Shown piece by piece: positions 16,721 through 25,609 of a stretch of 64,000 bases of DNA. The notes beneath the pieces were generated by a model, which saw only the letters and a list, made by a program, of their open reading frames with translations, had not been told where the DNA came from and ran no database searches. The translations under genes were made by a program, and so were the position numbers. The stretch is from DAOUJW01 sp034421015 (GTDB taxonomy: Bacteria; Chloroflexota; Dehalococcoidia; Lucifugimonadales; UBA2985), in NCBI GenBank assembly GCA_034421015.1, contig DAOUKT010000037.1, forward strand, positions 1 to 64,000. The letters are read 5' to 3'. Within the stretch, counting starts at the first letter, position 1, and each line of letters begins with the position of its first letter.

Positions 16721-17084
16721 AGCTCTGCACCCCCTGCGTTATTCTAGGTGTCATTCCCTTGAAAATAGATGGCTTGAGTATTGTCGCCTCGCTCTGACCA
16801 TTCCTGCGAAGGCAGGAATCCAGGGGAGGCGGGATGTGGACTCCCGCCCGCGCGGGAGTGGTTTGGGCCCAGCGCTCCTCTATTTTCATCACCCTTGTAT
16901 GGCCTCAAAAGGCCCTAGTGATTCGTTCAATGACAACACCGCTCTCCGAGCCAAGGCTTTGGATTCTTCACTTCGCGTAGTTTATCCTGAGCGTAGCCGA
17001 AGGGCTCCATTCAGAATGACAATTGGGCGGCCGGCTATAGAACGACGCCAAAGTCACCTCAAAGCCTCCGCCAATCCCCGAAAC
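16721..17084. repeat. Gap with three kinds of dispersed repeat
   Basis: No gene is seen in these ~360 bp. Palindromic units of the window-wide family lie at about 16799-16823 and 16842-16860. A separate repeat around 16965-17025 (CGTAGTTTATCCTGAGCGTAGCCGAAGGG) is of the GC-rich type built around CTGAGC...TCGAA-like arms and differs from the rest of the window. Confidence 0.55.
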
Positions 17085-17852
17085 TTAGCCCCCAAGGTGC
17101 CTGTTGTAGAACTCAATCGCCTTGTCCCAGGCGTCCATGGCCTGCTCGGGCCGGTAGTTGGGCCGGTGGTAGTACCAGAAGCCGTGGCCCGCTCCGTCGT
17201 AGCGGTGGAACTCGTAGGTCTTGCCGTGCTTCTTCAGTTCCTCCTCGTGCTGGTCCACCTGCTCCGGCGTGGGGCTCTGGTCGTCGTTGCCGAAGAGGCC
17301 GAGGATGGGACAGGACAGCTGGCTTGTGAGGTCGATGGGGGCGACGGGCATGGCTGGCGTCAGGTCCTCCTGGGCCATGACAACTCTGCCACCCCAGCAG
17401 TCCACCACGGCGTCGAAGCCCTGGACGCTGGAGGCGACCAGGACGGAGTGGCGCCCGCCGGAGCATGTCCCGATGATGCCGACCTTGCCGTTGCAGTAGG
17501 GGAGGGACTTGAGCAGCTGCATCGCCGCCTCGCAGTCGCCGATTACGCTCTCGTCGGAGACGCCGCCCGCGGCGCGGGCCTGGGCCGCAATGTCGTCCGG
17601 TGTGCCCTGCCCAAAGCGATGGTACAGGTCGGGGCAGATGGTCACAAAGCCGTGCTCGGTGAATCGACGGCCCATCTCCCTGTTCAGCTCATCCCAGCCC
17701 GGGAGGTGGTGCGCCAGCACGATGGCCGGATAGGGGCCGGACCCCAGGGGGCGGGTGAAGTAGGCGTTGATCAGGTCGCCGTTGTGACCTTTCATGGTCA
17801 CCGTCTCGGCCAGCATTCCGCTGTATGCGCCTGTGTTGAACTGGTTCCACAT
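17085..17852 (-). CDS. Dienelactone hydrolase family protein
   Basis: A 255-residue alpha/beta-hydrolase of the dienelactone hydrolase family. The nucleophile elbow reads GTCSGG, with cysteine as in true dienelactone hydrolases; the acid and histidine are in FGNDDQS and GAGHGFWY. These enzymes open lactone rings during breakdown of aromatic or related compounds. AAGGAGG lies 6 nt before the ATG. It is a single gene between repeat-rich gaps. An extra 20-residue N-terminal segment and a tryptophan-rich lid (DCWGG) are typical of the wider family; the substrate is not known. Confidence 0.87.
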   Translation of the reverse strand: MWNQFNTGAYSGMLAETVTMKGHNGDLINAYFTRPLGSGPYPAIVLAHHLPGWDELNREMGRRFTEHGFVTICPDLYHRFGQGTPDDIAAQARAAGGVSDESVIGDCEAAMQLLKSLPYCNGKVGIIGTCSGGRHSVLVASSVQGFDAVVDCWGGRVVMAQEDLTPAMPVAPIDLTSQLSCPILGLFGNDDQSPTPEQVDQHEEELKKHGKTYEFHRYDGAGHGFWYYHRPNYRPEQAMDAWDKAIEFYNRHLGG

Positions 17853-18074
17853 AGTGCCTCCTTATTGCATTGTTGCCTTATGGACTACTGCTATCCGTGT
17901 GCCCGGATGCCCAGTCCCATCAGGCGAGCATCCAAGGTGGATAATAGCAAAGACTCCCTGGCAGGTCTATAGAGACCCTGTGTGCCGGGGAGTCTCATCA
18001 CTTGAGTGCGCGGGTATGCGAACGGGATCGACCATCCCGCGAAGGGGGTACCGCTCATCTTCACAGACGCCTCT

Positions 18075-18098
18075 GGATTCCTGCCTCCGCAGGAATGG
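18075..18098. repeat. Single palindromic repeat unit
   Basis: GGATTCCTGCCTCCGCAGGAATGG, the standard palindromic unit, just past the stop of the DinB gene on the minus strand. The rest of the gap 17853-18114 shows nothing recognisable. Confidence 0.7.
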
Positions 18099-18114
18099 TC
18101 AACTAGGCCGCAGG

Positions 18115-18573
18115 CTAGACGGAGGGGAGCCCCTCTCTAGGCCTGATCTCGTTGCGGAGCTGGTTCAGGTGCTCCTCGTAGTGGCCGGCCCACATCTCGA
18201 AGAGGCTCAGGGGGGAAACCGGCTCGCCGTTACGCTCTCCACCTCGCTCAAGCTGCTCAGGGGTCAGATCGTTGAGCTGTTCAATGGCGCGGTCTATGTC
18301 TCCAAGAGCGTTGTCCCGGACCCGCCTCCAGCCGGCCTCCGGGTCGAATCCACCTCCGCCGAGGTTGGGTTTGTCCTCGTCCAGCAGACGATTGACCATG
18401 TTGCGGATGTAGTCGCCGGTGGCGTGGCGCAGCAGGTCTACCATCGACCACTCGGTGCCGCGGTTGCCGATCTCCGCCGTGACGTCCGAGAGGCACATTT
18501 CGTAGTCGTTGCGTACGTTGTTCAGTCGCTCCAGCACTGCCTGCTTGGATGATTCAGTTGAGCCCTGGGTCAT
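18115..18573 (-). CDS. DinB-like four-helix-bundle protein, second copy
   Basis: A 152-residue DinB-superfamily protein. Helical segments with histidines at the expected spots are WSMVDLLRHATGDYI near residues 42-56 and LFEMWAGHYEEHLNQL near 123-138, fitting a three-histidine metal site. AGGAGGCCGCATC precedes the ATG. It is clearly different from the DinB gene at 203-622. Function in detail unknown; members act as thiol transferases or hydrolases. It lies alone between repeat-rich gaps. Confidence 0.75.
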   Translation of the reverse strand: MTQGSTESSKQAVLERLNNVRNDYEMCLSDVTAEIGNRGTEWSMVDLLRHATGDYIRNMVNRLLDEDKPNLGGGGFDPEAGWRRVRDNALGDIDRAIEQLNDLTPEQLERGGERNGEPVSPLSLFEMWAGHYEEHLNQLRNEIRPREGLPSV

Positions 18574-18599
18574 GATGCGGCCTCCTTAAAATATAGCTG

Positions 18600-18743
18600 G
18601 ATTCCCGCGAAGGCGGGAGTGACACTCAGACCACCTTCTGGATTCCTGCTTTCGCAGGAATGGAACTCAGACCACCCCTGCGAAGGCAGGGGTCTATCCC
18701 CGTCCTGATGCCACCCCCTGGATTCCTGCCTGCGCAGGAATGG
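18600..18743. repeat. Cluster of four palindromic repeat units
   Basis: Four consecutive units (CCCGCGAAGGCGGG, CCTGCTTTCGCAGG, CCCCTGCGAAGGCAGGGG, CCTGCCTGCGCAGG) alternate with short spacers that include the repeated phrase ACTCAGACCACC. The largest cluster in the window, directly beyond the tmRNA 3' end. Confidence 0.75.
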
Positions 18744-18754
18744 TTCCGGTAATT

Positions 18755-19111
18755 TGGTGGAGACGGGGGAGAGTCGAACTCCCCGTCCAAAGAGCTCTCC
18801 GCTAGAATGTACTACAGGCTTATCCGGTACTTGCTTCTCGCTCCCAGGGGCCCCTACCGGCGCAGGTCCCTTGGGAACCAGCCGATAGATCTTGGTTCCT
18901 CCCTATCGGTGTTGGGAGGAGCAGCACCTCGACTTTATGGCGCCCATGTCCCGCCTTCGAGGAGAGGAGAGGATGGACGTGGCCTGCCTAGTTAGGCGGC
19001 CAGTGCGAGTTTCTTCTCGCCAGTTACTTTTTTGCCGCCTGATTAACGAGGTGGACGGCGCCTCGGCCTGCAATCCTGCGAAGTCACCCCCTGTCGAAAC
19101 CACGCGTCCCC
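18755..19111 (-). ncRNA. ssrA: Transfer-messenger RNA (tmRNA)
   Basis: The 5' end GGGGACG pairs with CGTCTCC at the 3' end to form a 7-bp acceptor stem, followed by an encoded CCA at 18755-18757. The tRNA-like part shows GGTTTCGACAGG near the 5' end and a T-arm GGGAG-TTCGACT-CTCCC near the 3' end. A tag reading frame ends ...ACT GGC GAG AAG AAA CTC GCA CTG GCC GCC TAA, giving TGEKKLALAA, probably begun a few codons earlier at GGC AAA AAA GTA. The hydrophobic LALAA ending is the usual protease signal. smpB lies directly upstream on the same strand. Confidence 0.95.
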
Positions 19112-19137
19112 ATATACAAGAAACCTCTTAAGAACGT

Positions 19138-19202
19138 CGTTCCTGCGAAAGCAGGAGCCTCTGGCCTCACACCTTTAGATTCCTGCTTTCGCAGGAATGA
19201 CG
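19138..19202. repeat. Palindromic repeat pair between smpB and tmRNA
   Basis: Two units (TTCCTGCGAAAGCAGGA and GATTCCTGCTTTCGCAGGAATG) between the smpB stop and the tmRNA 5' end, in opposite orientation. Confidence 0.7.
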
Positions 19203-19242
19203 AGACTCAGAGAGGTTTCTCGCTCGTATTATACCACAACGC

Positions 19243-19758
19243 CTAGCCCCTGGAAGCCTCGCGCATGGCCCGGCCGATCTCCCTGTCCTGCTCCCGGTCT
19301 ATGATGGCCTTGCGCTTGTCGTAGAGCCTGCGGCCCCTGGCCAGGCCCAGGGCAACCTTGGCGACGTGGTCCTTGATGTACACCCGCAAGGGCACCAGGG
19401 TCAGGCCCTTCTGGGACGCCGCCCCGGCAAGCTCCGCAATCTGGCCCTTGTGAAGCAGGAGCTTCCTTGGCCGGGTTGGCTCGTGATTGTGGATGTTCCC
19501 TTGGGCGTAGTGGGCAATGTGTGCGTTGTGGAGCCACATCTCGCCGCCGTCCGCCCGCGCGAAGGCCTGCTGTATGTTCACCCGGCCGTCCCTGATCGAC
19601 TTGATCTCGGTGCCGGTGAGGACCAGGCCGGCCTCCACCGTCTCAAGAATGTCGTATTCGTGATAGGCGCGGCGGTTCACGGTCACGGGCCGTGAGGGGT
19701 CCTTGGCCTTGGTGGCCTTTGCGCTATTGGTCTTTTTGGAACGTTTGGATGCGCTCAT
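19243..19758 (-). CDS. smpB: SsrA-binding protein SmpB
   Basis: A 171-residue SmpB that delivers tmRNA to stalled ribosomes. The family core is intact: NRRAYHEYDILETVEAGLVL, TGTEIKSIRDG, AFARADGGEMWL, the HxxxxPxRxRKLLLHKGQI region and the C-terminal GLARGRRLYDKRKAIIDRE tail that enters the mRNA channel. The first ~22 residues are a Lys/Ser/Ala-rich extension. The tmRNA gene follows about 130 nt downstream on the same strand. It starts 27 nt after the S41 protease stop, so the three may share a transcript. Confidence 0.97.
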   Translation of the reverse strand: MSASKRSKKTNSAKATKAKDPSRPVTVNRRAYHEYDILETVEAGLVLTGTEIKSIRDGRVNIQQAFARADGGEMWLHNAHIAHYAQGNIHNHEPTRPRKLLLHKGQIAELAGAASQKGLTLVPLRVYIKDHVAKVALGLARGRRLYDKRKAIIDREQDREIGRAMREASRG

Positions 19759-19785
19759 TTCTTAGAAACTGACCTCCGGTCGCAA

Positions 19786-21093
19786 TCAGCGACTCGCGCC
19801 CTCAAAGATGGCCTCAAGCTCCTCCAGCGCCCGTTCAAGCTGCGGGTCGTGGTCGCCGCTGGGGGCCTCCGACACCTCTGCGTCCGGGTCCAGGCCCTCT
19901 CCTTCGATAAGGCGTCCGTTGGGAGAGTACCAGCGACCGGTGGTGAAGTACAACCCGGAGCCGTCGCTGAGGGACTTGGCGAGATTTGCGCTCCCCTTGC
20001 CAAAGGTGGTGGTCCCGACCAGCACGGCTCGCCCACGGTCCTGAAGGGCCGCCGCAAGCACCTCGCTGCCGCTGGCGCTGTTCTCGTTGACCAGCACAAC
20101 CAGGGGGATATCCAGGGCCAGCCCGTCCTCATCCGACTTGAAGTCGTGCCTGTCGCCGTTGCCGTGCACCAGATAAAGCACCAGGTCCTCGTCCAGGAAC
20201 TCGCTGGCTACGTTGATGGTGGTGTCCAGTGAGCCGCCCGGGTTGTCCCTCAAGTCCAGGACAATCGACTCAACGTCCTGCTCAATCATCTCCTCCAGGG
20301 CCTCTATGAGGAGCTCATCGGTGTTCAGCGCGAAGGAAGTGATTCGCAGGTGGGCTACGCCATCGGGGAGCATACTCCACTGGACGCTGTCAATGGTTAT
20401 GGCGTCCCGGACCACGTCTATGGCGGTGGGTTCTGACCTGCTCTCTCGCTCCACAAGCAGCCTCACCGACGTGCCCTTGGGGCCCCGCACGCGTGAAACC
20501 GACTCTATTAGACTCCAGCCATCGGTGCTTACGCCGTCCACCTCGATTATGACGTCTCCCGCCATCAGGCCGGCCCTCTCAGCCGGGGCTCCCGGGATTG
20601 GCTCCACTATTGTGAGGCGGCCGTTTATCAGGTCCACGCGAGCGCCTATGCCCTCGAACCTGCCGCGGTTGCTCTCCAGATAGCGGTCAAACTGCTCCGG
20701 GTCCAGGTACGCCGTGTACGGGTCGTCCACGACGTCGAGCATTGCCTCAATGGCCACTCCGCTCAGCGCAACCGGGTCCAGGGGAGCCAGGCTGACCCGT
20801 TCGGCGTCGATCATGGCGTCAATCGCCGCCCGGCCAAGGGCCGCCGGGTCGATGGTCTCCCTCTCAACAAACTGCTCCGACAGGCTGTTCCACACCTCCA
20901 CTATGGGCAGGTCACTTGTTTCGGGGTCGGACTCGGACAGGCTGAGCCACACGTCCACAACATCGCTTATTTCAGTTGGCGGCACGGGCGTAGGCTCGCC
21001 CCGGGCCCCCGACCGACATCCGCCAAGCGCGATGACAATTACAAGGGCCAGGAAGAGCAGGGCAGGGGCTATGGGGAACGTTTTGCGACTCAT
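19786..21093 (-). CDS. S41-family carboxy-terminal processing protease, PDZ-containing lipoprotein
   Basis: A 435-residue CtpA-like serine protease anchored outside the membrane. Residues 1-26 form a lipoprotein signal ending ALGGC (lipidated Cys26). A PDZ domain covers roughly residues 145-215 (GIGARVDL, AERAGLMAGDVI). The catalytic Ser341 is in NENSASGSE and Lys366 in TTTFGKGS. These proteases trim C-termini of exported proteins, with the PDZ selecting substrates. The ATG at 21093 is chosen because it begins the signal sequence; the frame is open another 33 codons upstream. It is followed closely by smpB, a common association. Confidence 0.93.
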   Translation of the reverse strand: MSRKTFPIAPALLFLALVIVIALGGCRSGARGEPTPVPPTEISDVVDVWLSLSESDPETSDLPIVEVWNSLSEQFVERETIDPAALGRAAIDAMIDAERVSLAPLDPVALSGVAIEAMLDVVDDPYTAYLDPEQFDRYLESNRGRFEGIGARVDLINGRLTIVEPIPGAPAERAGLMAGDVIIEVDGVSTDGWSLIESVSRVRGPKGTSVRLLVERESRSEPTAIDVVRDAITIDSVQWSMLPDGVAHLRITSFALNTDELLIEALEEMIEQDVESIVLDLRDNPGGSLDTTINVASEFLDEDLVLYLVHGNGDRHDFKSDEDGLALDIPLVVLVNENSASGSEVLAAALQDRGRAVLVGTTTFGKGSANLAKSLSDGSGLYFTTGRWYSPNGRLIEGEGLDPDAEVSEAPSGDHDPQLERALEELEAIFEGASR

Positions 21094-21266
21094 CTTCAGC
21101 CTGCGCCAGGGCTTTACTTCAATCTTATCACATCCCGCCCGGGGCGTTCCCGTGTAAGAAGCAGCTAGCCAGTCAGGAACTAACAGACCCACATCCGGTC
21201 TTTGTCGCGTTTCCCAACGAATCAGGCTATCTGTCCAACCTGCGCCTTCCGGTACTGATCGTTCCG

Positions 21267-21295
21267 TTGGGGCGGTCCGTATACTATGCTATACT
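21267..21295 (+). promoter_or_regulatory. Candidate promoter of the GYD-domain gene
   Basis: TTGGGG at 21267-21272 and TATACT at 21290-21295 with a 17-nt spacer, 31 nt before the start. A second TATACT at 21280-21285 overlaps the spacer. Confidence 0.5.
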
Positions 21296-21326
21296 CCGGC
21301 CATCACTACCTACAGGGAGAAAGACA

Positions 21327-21647
21327 ATGGCAAAATACTTGTTCCAGGCAGACTACACCGCTGAGGGCCTCGCGGGGTTGCAGCGAGAGGGCGGCACTGG
21401 CCGCCGCGCAGTGTTCGAGCGAATGTTTGCCGATATGGGCGGTACGCTGGAGGCCTTTTACTATGCCTTTGGCGCGGATGACCTGTATATGATTGTGGAC
21501 TTGCCTGACGACGCCTCGGCAGTGGCCGCGTCAATGGTGGTATCGGCCGCCGGCGCGATCAGCTTCAAGGCTACGGTCCTGGTCACACCCGAGACGGTAG
21601 ACGAGGCGACGCGGCGCACCGTGACCTACCGACCGCCAGGGTCCTGA
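21327..21647 (+). CDS. GYD-domain protein
   Basis: A 106-residue protein resembling the GYD family (small ferredoxin-like alpha/beta dimers of unknown function): it opens AKYLFQADYTAEGLAGLQREGG, and has an FGADDLYMIVDLPDDASA strand-turn-helix. The ATG at 21327 follows GGGAGA and a promoter-like pair. It stands alone before the nuo operon and is transcribed in the same direction; there is a separate promoter for nuo, so a functional link is not shown. Confidence 0.75.
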   Translation: MAKYLFQADYTAEGLAGLQREGGTGRRAVFERMFADMGGTLEAFYYAFGADDLYMIVDLPDDASAVAASMVVSAAGAISFKATVLVTPETVDEATRRTVTYRPPGS

Positions 21648-21737
21648 GAAAATACAGGCTGCCAGCAACCGGCAAGAGCGGTACAGCCAAGCGATAATGA
21701 CTGCAACCCAAGGCCGCTTGATTGTGTCGAATTTCAC

Positions 21738-21766
21738 TTGCTAAACCACAGGCCCTATGCTATATT
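21738..21766 (+). promoter_or_regulatory. Candidate promoter of the nuo operon
   Basis: TTGCTA at 21738-21743 and TATATT at 21761-21766 with a 17-nt spacer, 34 nt before the nuoA start. The surrounding DNA is more AT-rich than the genes on either side. Confidence 0.55.
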
Positions 21767-21799
21767 AGCGCAAGCCTACATTGATTAAGGAGCTAGCCT

Positions 21800-22183
21800 G
21801 TGCTTGAGGACTATTTCCGCCAGTATGGGCTCATTGCGATATTCACCGCCATAGCGGTGATAATGCCGGCCAGCCTGCTGGTCCTGTCGTGGCTCTTTTC
21901 CTTCATACGGGTACGCCCCAACAAGCCGAATCCCACCAAACTTGAGCCGTATGAGTGCGGCATGGAGATCGTTGGGGAGCGGTGGCCGCGATTCAACTTC
22001 CGCTACTACATGTTCGCCCTGCTCTTTGTGGTCTTTGACGTGGAGACTGTTTTCCTTTACCCCTGGGCAGTGCACTTCAACCAGCTGGGTCTTTTCGCTC
22101 TCATAGAGATGCTGGTGTTCGTGCTCATTCTGGTGGTCGGTTGGGCATACGCCTGGAGGTACAAGGCCCTGGAATGGAGGTAG
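21800..22183 (+). CDS. nuoA: NADH-quinone oxidoreductase subunit A
   Basis: A 127-residue membrane subunit of complex I with three predicted helices. The conserved loop KPNPTKLEPYECGMEIVGE and the segment RYYMFALLFVVFDVETVFLYPWA are typical NuoA. The start is GTG at 21800, 6 nt after AAGGAG. It heads an 11-subunit operon, with nuoB starting 3 nt after its stop. Confidence 0.96.
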   Translation: MLEDYFRQYGLIAIFTAIAVIMPASLLVLSWLFSFIRVRPNKPNPTKLEPYECGMEIVGERWPRFNFRYYMFALLFVVFDVETVFLYPWAVHFNQLGLFALIEMLVFVLILVVGWAYAWRYKALEWR

Positions 22184-22186
22184 CCA

Positions 22187-22831
22187 ATGACTCAGGAGAG
22201 TAGACTGGACCAGTCTGTAGTGCCAATGCATCCGGACGTTACCGTGCCTCTTCACTCCACTACGTGGGAGATGGACAGGGAGGAGGGAGCGGTAATCAAC
22301 GATATGAAGGCCACTCACATCGGGCCCTTCGAGATGGACTACATCCAGGTGCCGCCCGAGCTGGGCCGGGACGTAGTGGTCACCTCCATCGACGCGCTGC
22401 TCAACTGGAGCCGCAAGTCATCGCTGTTCCCACTCACCTTCGGGCTTGCGTGCTGCGCCTTCGAGATGATTGCCAGCGCAATGTCACGCTTCGACATCTC
22501 GCGCTTCGGCATGGAGGCCATGCGCGCCTCGCCCCGGCAGGCGGACCTGATGATCGTGGCAGGCACGGTTACGTGGAAGATGGCGCCCGCCATTCGCCGC
22601 CTCTACGACCAGATGCCTGAGCCGAAATGGGTCATTTCAATGGGCGTCTGCGCCACAAGCGGCGGCCCCTACTACCAGGCTTACAGCGTGGTGCCCGGGG
22701 TCAACCGCATCGTGCCCGTGGACGTGTACGTGCCCGGCTGCCCTCCGCGCCCGGACGCCCTTCTCTACGGGATCATGCAGCTCCACGAGAAGATCAAGAA
22801 GCTGAGCCTTGCGGACAGGTCAAAGGGATAG
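22187..22831 (+). CDS. nuoB: NADH-quinone oxidoreductase subunit B
   Basis: A 214-residue subunit carrying the N2 iron-sulfur cluster, the last electron carrier before quinone. The four cysteine ligands are visible in GLACCAFE, GVCATSGG and PGCPPRPDA. The first ~60 residues are an acidic extension before the family core, longer than in typical NuoB (about 160-220 residues overall). It sits between nuoA and nuoC with 3- and 4-nt gaps, so translation is tightly linked. Confidence 0.96.
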   Translation: MTQESRLDQSVVPMHPDVTVPLHSTTWEMDREEGAVINDMKATHIGPFEMDYIQVPPELGRDVVVTSIDALLNWSRKSSLFPLTFGLACCAFEMIASAMSRFDISRFGMEAMRASPRQADLMIVAGTVTWKMAPAIRRLYDQMPEPKWVISMGVCATSGGPYYQAYSVVPGVNRIVPVDVYVPGCPPRPDALLYGIMQLHEKIKKLSLADRSKG

Positions 22832-22835
22832 CCGA

Positions 22836-23288
22836 ATGACGATTGACCTGGCAGGAGTGGATGTCGCCCAGCGGGTGGCGGATGCCGTCCCCGGAGCGGT
22901 TGAGGAGTCCGACTCCAGGAACGTCTGGGTCAGGCCGTCGTCCATCAGAGACGTTTGCAAGTTCCTGAATGAGGACAACGACCTCAATTTCAGCTTCCTG
23001 GCAGCCGTGTCCGCCGTTGACTTCATCGACCACTTCGAGATGGTCTATCACCTGGTCTCCATAGCCAACAACCACAGGATTGTTCTCAAGTCCAGGATAT
23101 GGGACCGTGAGAATCCAACTGTGCCGTCCGTCGTGGACATCTGGGAGGGCGCGAACTTCCAGGAGCGTGAGGTGTACGATCTGATGGGAGTCCGCTTCGA
23201 GGGCCACTTCAACCTGAAGCGACTCCTCCTCTGGGAGGGATTCCCCGGTCATCCCCACAGGAAAGACTACCTGGAGCCGCCGAGGTAA
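22836..23288 (+). CDS. nuoC: NADH-quinone oxidoreductase subunit C
   Basis: A 150-residue peripheral-arm subunit (30-kDa subunit family). The signature ANFQEREVYDLMGVRFEGH and LLLWEGFPGHPHRKDY at the C-terminus are conserved. The start at 22836 is the first ATG after the nuoB stop and gives the normal N-terminus. It is separate from nuoD, unlike the fused nuoCD of enterobacteria. Confidence 0.95.
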   Translation: MTIDLAGVDVAQRVADAVPGAVEESDSRNVWVRPSSIRDVCKFLNEDNDLNFSFLAAVSAVDFIDHFEMVYHLVSIANNHRIVLKSRIWDRENPTVPSVVDIWEGANFQEREVYDLMGVRFEGHFNLKRLLLWEGFPGHPHRKDYLEPPR

Positions 23289-23297
23289 GAGAGCCAC

Positions 23298-24401
23298 ATG
23301 GCGATTCGCACAGAGCCAATCACCATAAATATCGGCCCCCAGCACCCCAGCACCCACGGGGTCTTCCGTATGCGCATCACCTTCGACGGCGAGGTGATTC
23401 TGGACGTTGAGCCTATATTCGGCTACCTGCACAGGGGGTCCGAAAAGCTGGCGGAGGAGCGCACCTATGCCCAGGTGGTGACCCTGACCGACCGGCTGGA
23501 CTACGTTTCATCCATGTCCAACAACCTGGCCTACGTGCTGTCGGCCGAGAAGCTGTCCGGAGTCCAGCCGCCGGAGCGGGCCATGTACCTCCGAGTCATT
23601 GCCGCGGAGCTCCAGCGCATCTCCAGCCACCTTGTGGCAACCGGCTTCTTCCTAAACGACCTGGGCGCGCTGGCCACTCCCCTGATGTACTGCTTCAGGG
23701 AGCGGGAGAAGATCTTGGACCTCTTCGAGATGCTGTGCGGAGCGCGCATCACCCTAAGCTACATGAGGGTTGGCGGAATCTTCCAGGACGCCCCGCCGGA
23801 GTTCTGGCCCGCCCTGAGAGATTTCCTGGGCTACATGCCCGACTACATCGACGAGTACGAGCGCCTCATTACAGGGAACGAGATTCTCCTCACCCGCACC
23901 AAGAACGTCGGCATACTGTCCGGCGAGCAGGCGATAAACTGCTCGGTCAGCGGCCCCGTGCTCAGGGCCAGCGGCGTCAACTGGGACCTGCGGAAGGCGG
24001 ACCCTTACGAGATCTACGACCGGGTGGAGTTCGACGTGCCGGTGGGCACGGTGGGCGACAACTACGACCGCTACCTGATGCGAATTGCGGAGATGCGCCA
24101 GTCGCTGCGCATCATTCAGCAGTGCGCGGACCAGATACCGGAAGGCCCCGTCAAGGCGGACGTGCCGTGGCTCATCCGGCCTCCGGTAGGGGACGCCTTC
24201 GCCCACGTGGAAGCGCCCAAGGGCGAGTTGGGCTTCTACCTGGTCAGCGACGGCACTATCTCTCCGTACCGCTGCAAGATTCGCTCTCCGTCGCTGATCA
24301 ACCTGACGGCTCTCAAGGATATGCTACTGGGCTGGAAGCTGGCGGACATGATCGTCACATTCGGCAGCGTTGACATAAACATGGGAGAGGTGGACCGGTA
24401 A
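23298..24401 (+). CDS. nuoD: NADH-quinone oxidoreductase subunit D
   Basis: A 367-residue 49-kDa subunit forming part of the quinone pocket. It opens with INIGPQHPSTHGVFRM, and ends IVTFGSVDINMGEVDR, both family hallmarks; RISSHLVATGFFLNDLGA lies in the middle. Its stop overlaps the nuoH start by one base (TAATG). Length is at the short end of the family (about 370-410). Confidence 0.97.
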   Translation: MAIRTEPITINIGPQHPSTHGVFRMRITFDGEVILDVEPIFGYLHRGSEKLAEERTYAQVVTLTDRLDYVSSMSNNLAYVLSAEKLSGVQPPERAMYLRVIAAELQRISSHLVATGFFLNDLGALATPLMYCFREREKILDLFEMLCGARITLSYMRVGGIFQDAPPEFWPALRDFLGYMPDYIDEYERLITGNEILLTRTKNVGILSGEQAINCSVSGPVLRASGVNWDLRKADPYEIYDRVEFDVPVGTVGDNYDRYLMRIAEMRQSLRIIQQCADQIPEGPVKADVPWLIRPPVGDAFAHVEAPKGELGFYLVSDGTISPYRCKIRSPSLINLTALKDMLLGWKLADMIVTFGSVDINMGEVDR

Positions 24402-25609
24402 TGGGCCCTATCACCTCCGCCAACTCCTTCTACAGGAACCTGTACCAGTTCTTCGATGAGCTGATCATCTTTGGAGTGGACCCCGTGCCCAGCTGGCTGG
24501 CCTACTTCCTGGCCGGGTTCATCATTGTGTTCATTGTCGTGAACGCGGTGGTTATCGTGACTACGCTGGGGACTTGGGTCGAGCGACGGGTCATTGGCCG
24601 CATCCAGTCGAGGCTGGGGCCTAACAGGTGGGGGCCTTGGGGACTCCTCACGCCCGTGGCCGACGCCCTGAAGCTGCTGACCAAGGAGAGCACCAGGCCC
24701 GCGGGAGTCGACCCGTGGATTTACAACCTGGCGCCCCTGGTGTTCATCATGCCCGTTATCCTGGTCTTCGCAGTCATACCCTTCGGCAAGAACACCTACG
24801 TGGCAAACCTGAACATAGGCATTCTCTTCATCATTGCGGTCACAACCGTTCCCACTTTGGGTATGTTCATGGCCGGCTGGGCTTCCGGCAACAGGTACTC
24901 CCTGTTCGGGGCCATGCGCGGCGTTGCCCAGCTGATCAGCTACGAGGTCCCAATGGTGCTGTCGATAGTTGGCGTGGTGCTGCTGGCCGGCTCCCTGTCG
25001 CTGGTGGACATTGTGGAAGCGCAGAAGGTGCCTTTCATACTCGTGCAGCCCCTGGGCTTCTTCATATTCGCAGTGGCGGCTTCGGCGGAGATGAACCGCT
25101 CACCCTTTGACATTGTGGAGGCGGACTCGGAGCTTGTGGCCGGTTTCCACACCGAGTACAGCGGGATGAAGTGGGGCACTTTCCAGCTGGCGGAGTTCAT
25201 CGCCCCCTTCGGCACCTCGGCGATAATCGCAACCCTCTTCGTGCAGGGATGGGAGGGACCCATCCTGCCGTCCCACCTGTGGTTCTTCATCAAGATGTGC
25301 TTCTTCTGGTTCATACTCCTGTGGATCAGGGCGACTCTTCCCAGGCTGCGGGTGGACCAAATCATGGGGTTCGCATGGAAATTCCTCTTCCCCTTGAGCA
25401 TAGTGAACCTGTTTGTCACGGCGACACAGGTGCTGTTATGGCCGGACGCCACCATCGCACAGATGTGGGCAATGGCCGGGATCAACTGGGCAATCGCCAT
25501 CGGCGCGCTGGTGATTTACTCACGGCTGGCCGGCGACAAGCTGAGGACCCGGGCGCCACTGGCGCCTGTCCCGCAGAGAGCTCCCAACGCGGCAAGCGAG
25601 GTGAGATAA
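24401..25609 (+). CDS. nuoH: NADH-quinone oxidoreductase subunit H
   Basis: A 402-residue membrane subunit with about eight helices, linking the quinone site to the proton-pumping arm. Family motifs include ERRVIGRIQSRLGPNRWGP, EMNRSPFDIVEADSELVAGFHTEYSG split by variable parts, and RATLPRLRVDQIM. The C-terminal ~20 residues are a charged tail. It directly follows nuoD and abuts nuoI. Confidence 0.97.
   Translation: MGPITSANSFYRNLYQFFDELIIFGVDPVPSWLAYFLAGFIIVFIVVNAVVIVTTLGTWVERRVIGRIQSRLGPNRWGPWGLLTPVADALKLLTKESTRPAGVDPWIYNLAPLVFIMPVILVFAVIPFGKNTYVANLNIGILFIIAVTTVPTLGMFMAGWASGNRYSLFGAMRGVAQLISYEVPMVLSIVGVVLLAGSLSLVDIVEAQKVPFILVQPLGFFIFAVAASAEMNRSPFDIVEADSELVAGFHTEYSGMKWGTFQLAEFIAPFGTSAIIATLFVQGWEGPILPSHLWFFIKMCFFWFILLWIRATLPRLRVDQIMGFAWKFLFPLSIVNLFVTATQVLLWPDATIAQMWAMAGINWAIAIGALVIYSRLAGDKLRTRAPLAPVPQRAPNAASEVR

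Noticed and set aside
18600..18743. Possible CRISPR array from repeated 22-nt units.
   Set aside because: The units are self-palindromic, of varied sequence and orientation, without regular spacers or cas genes.
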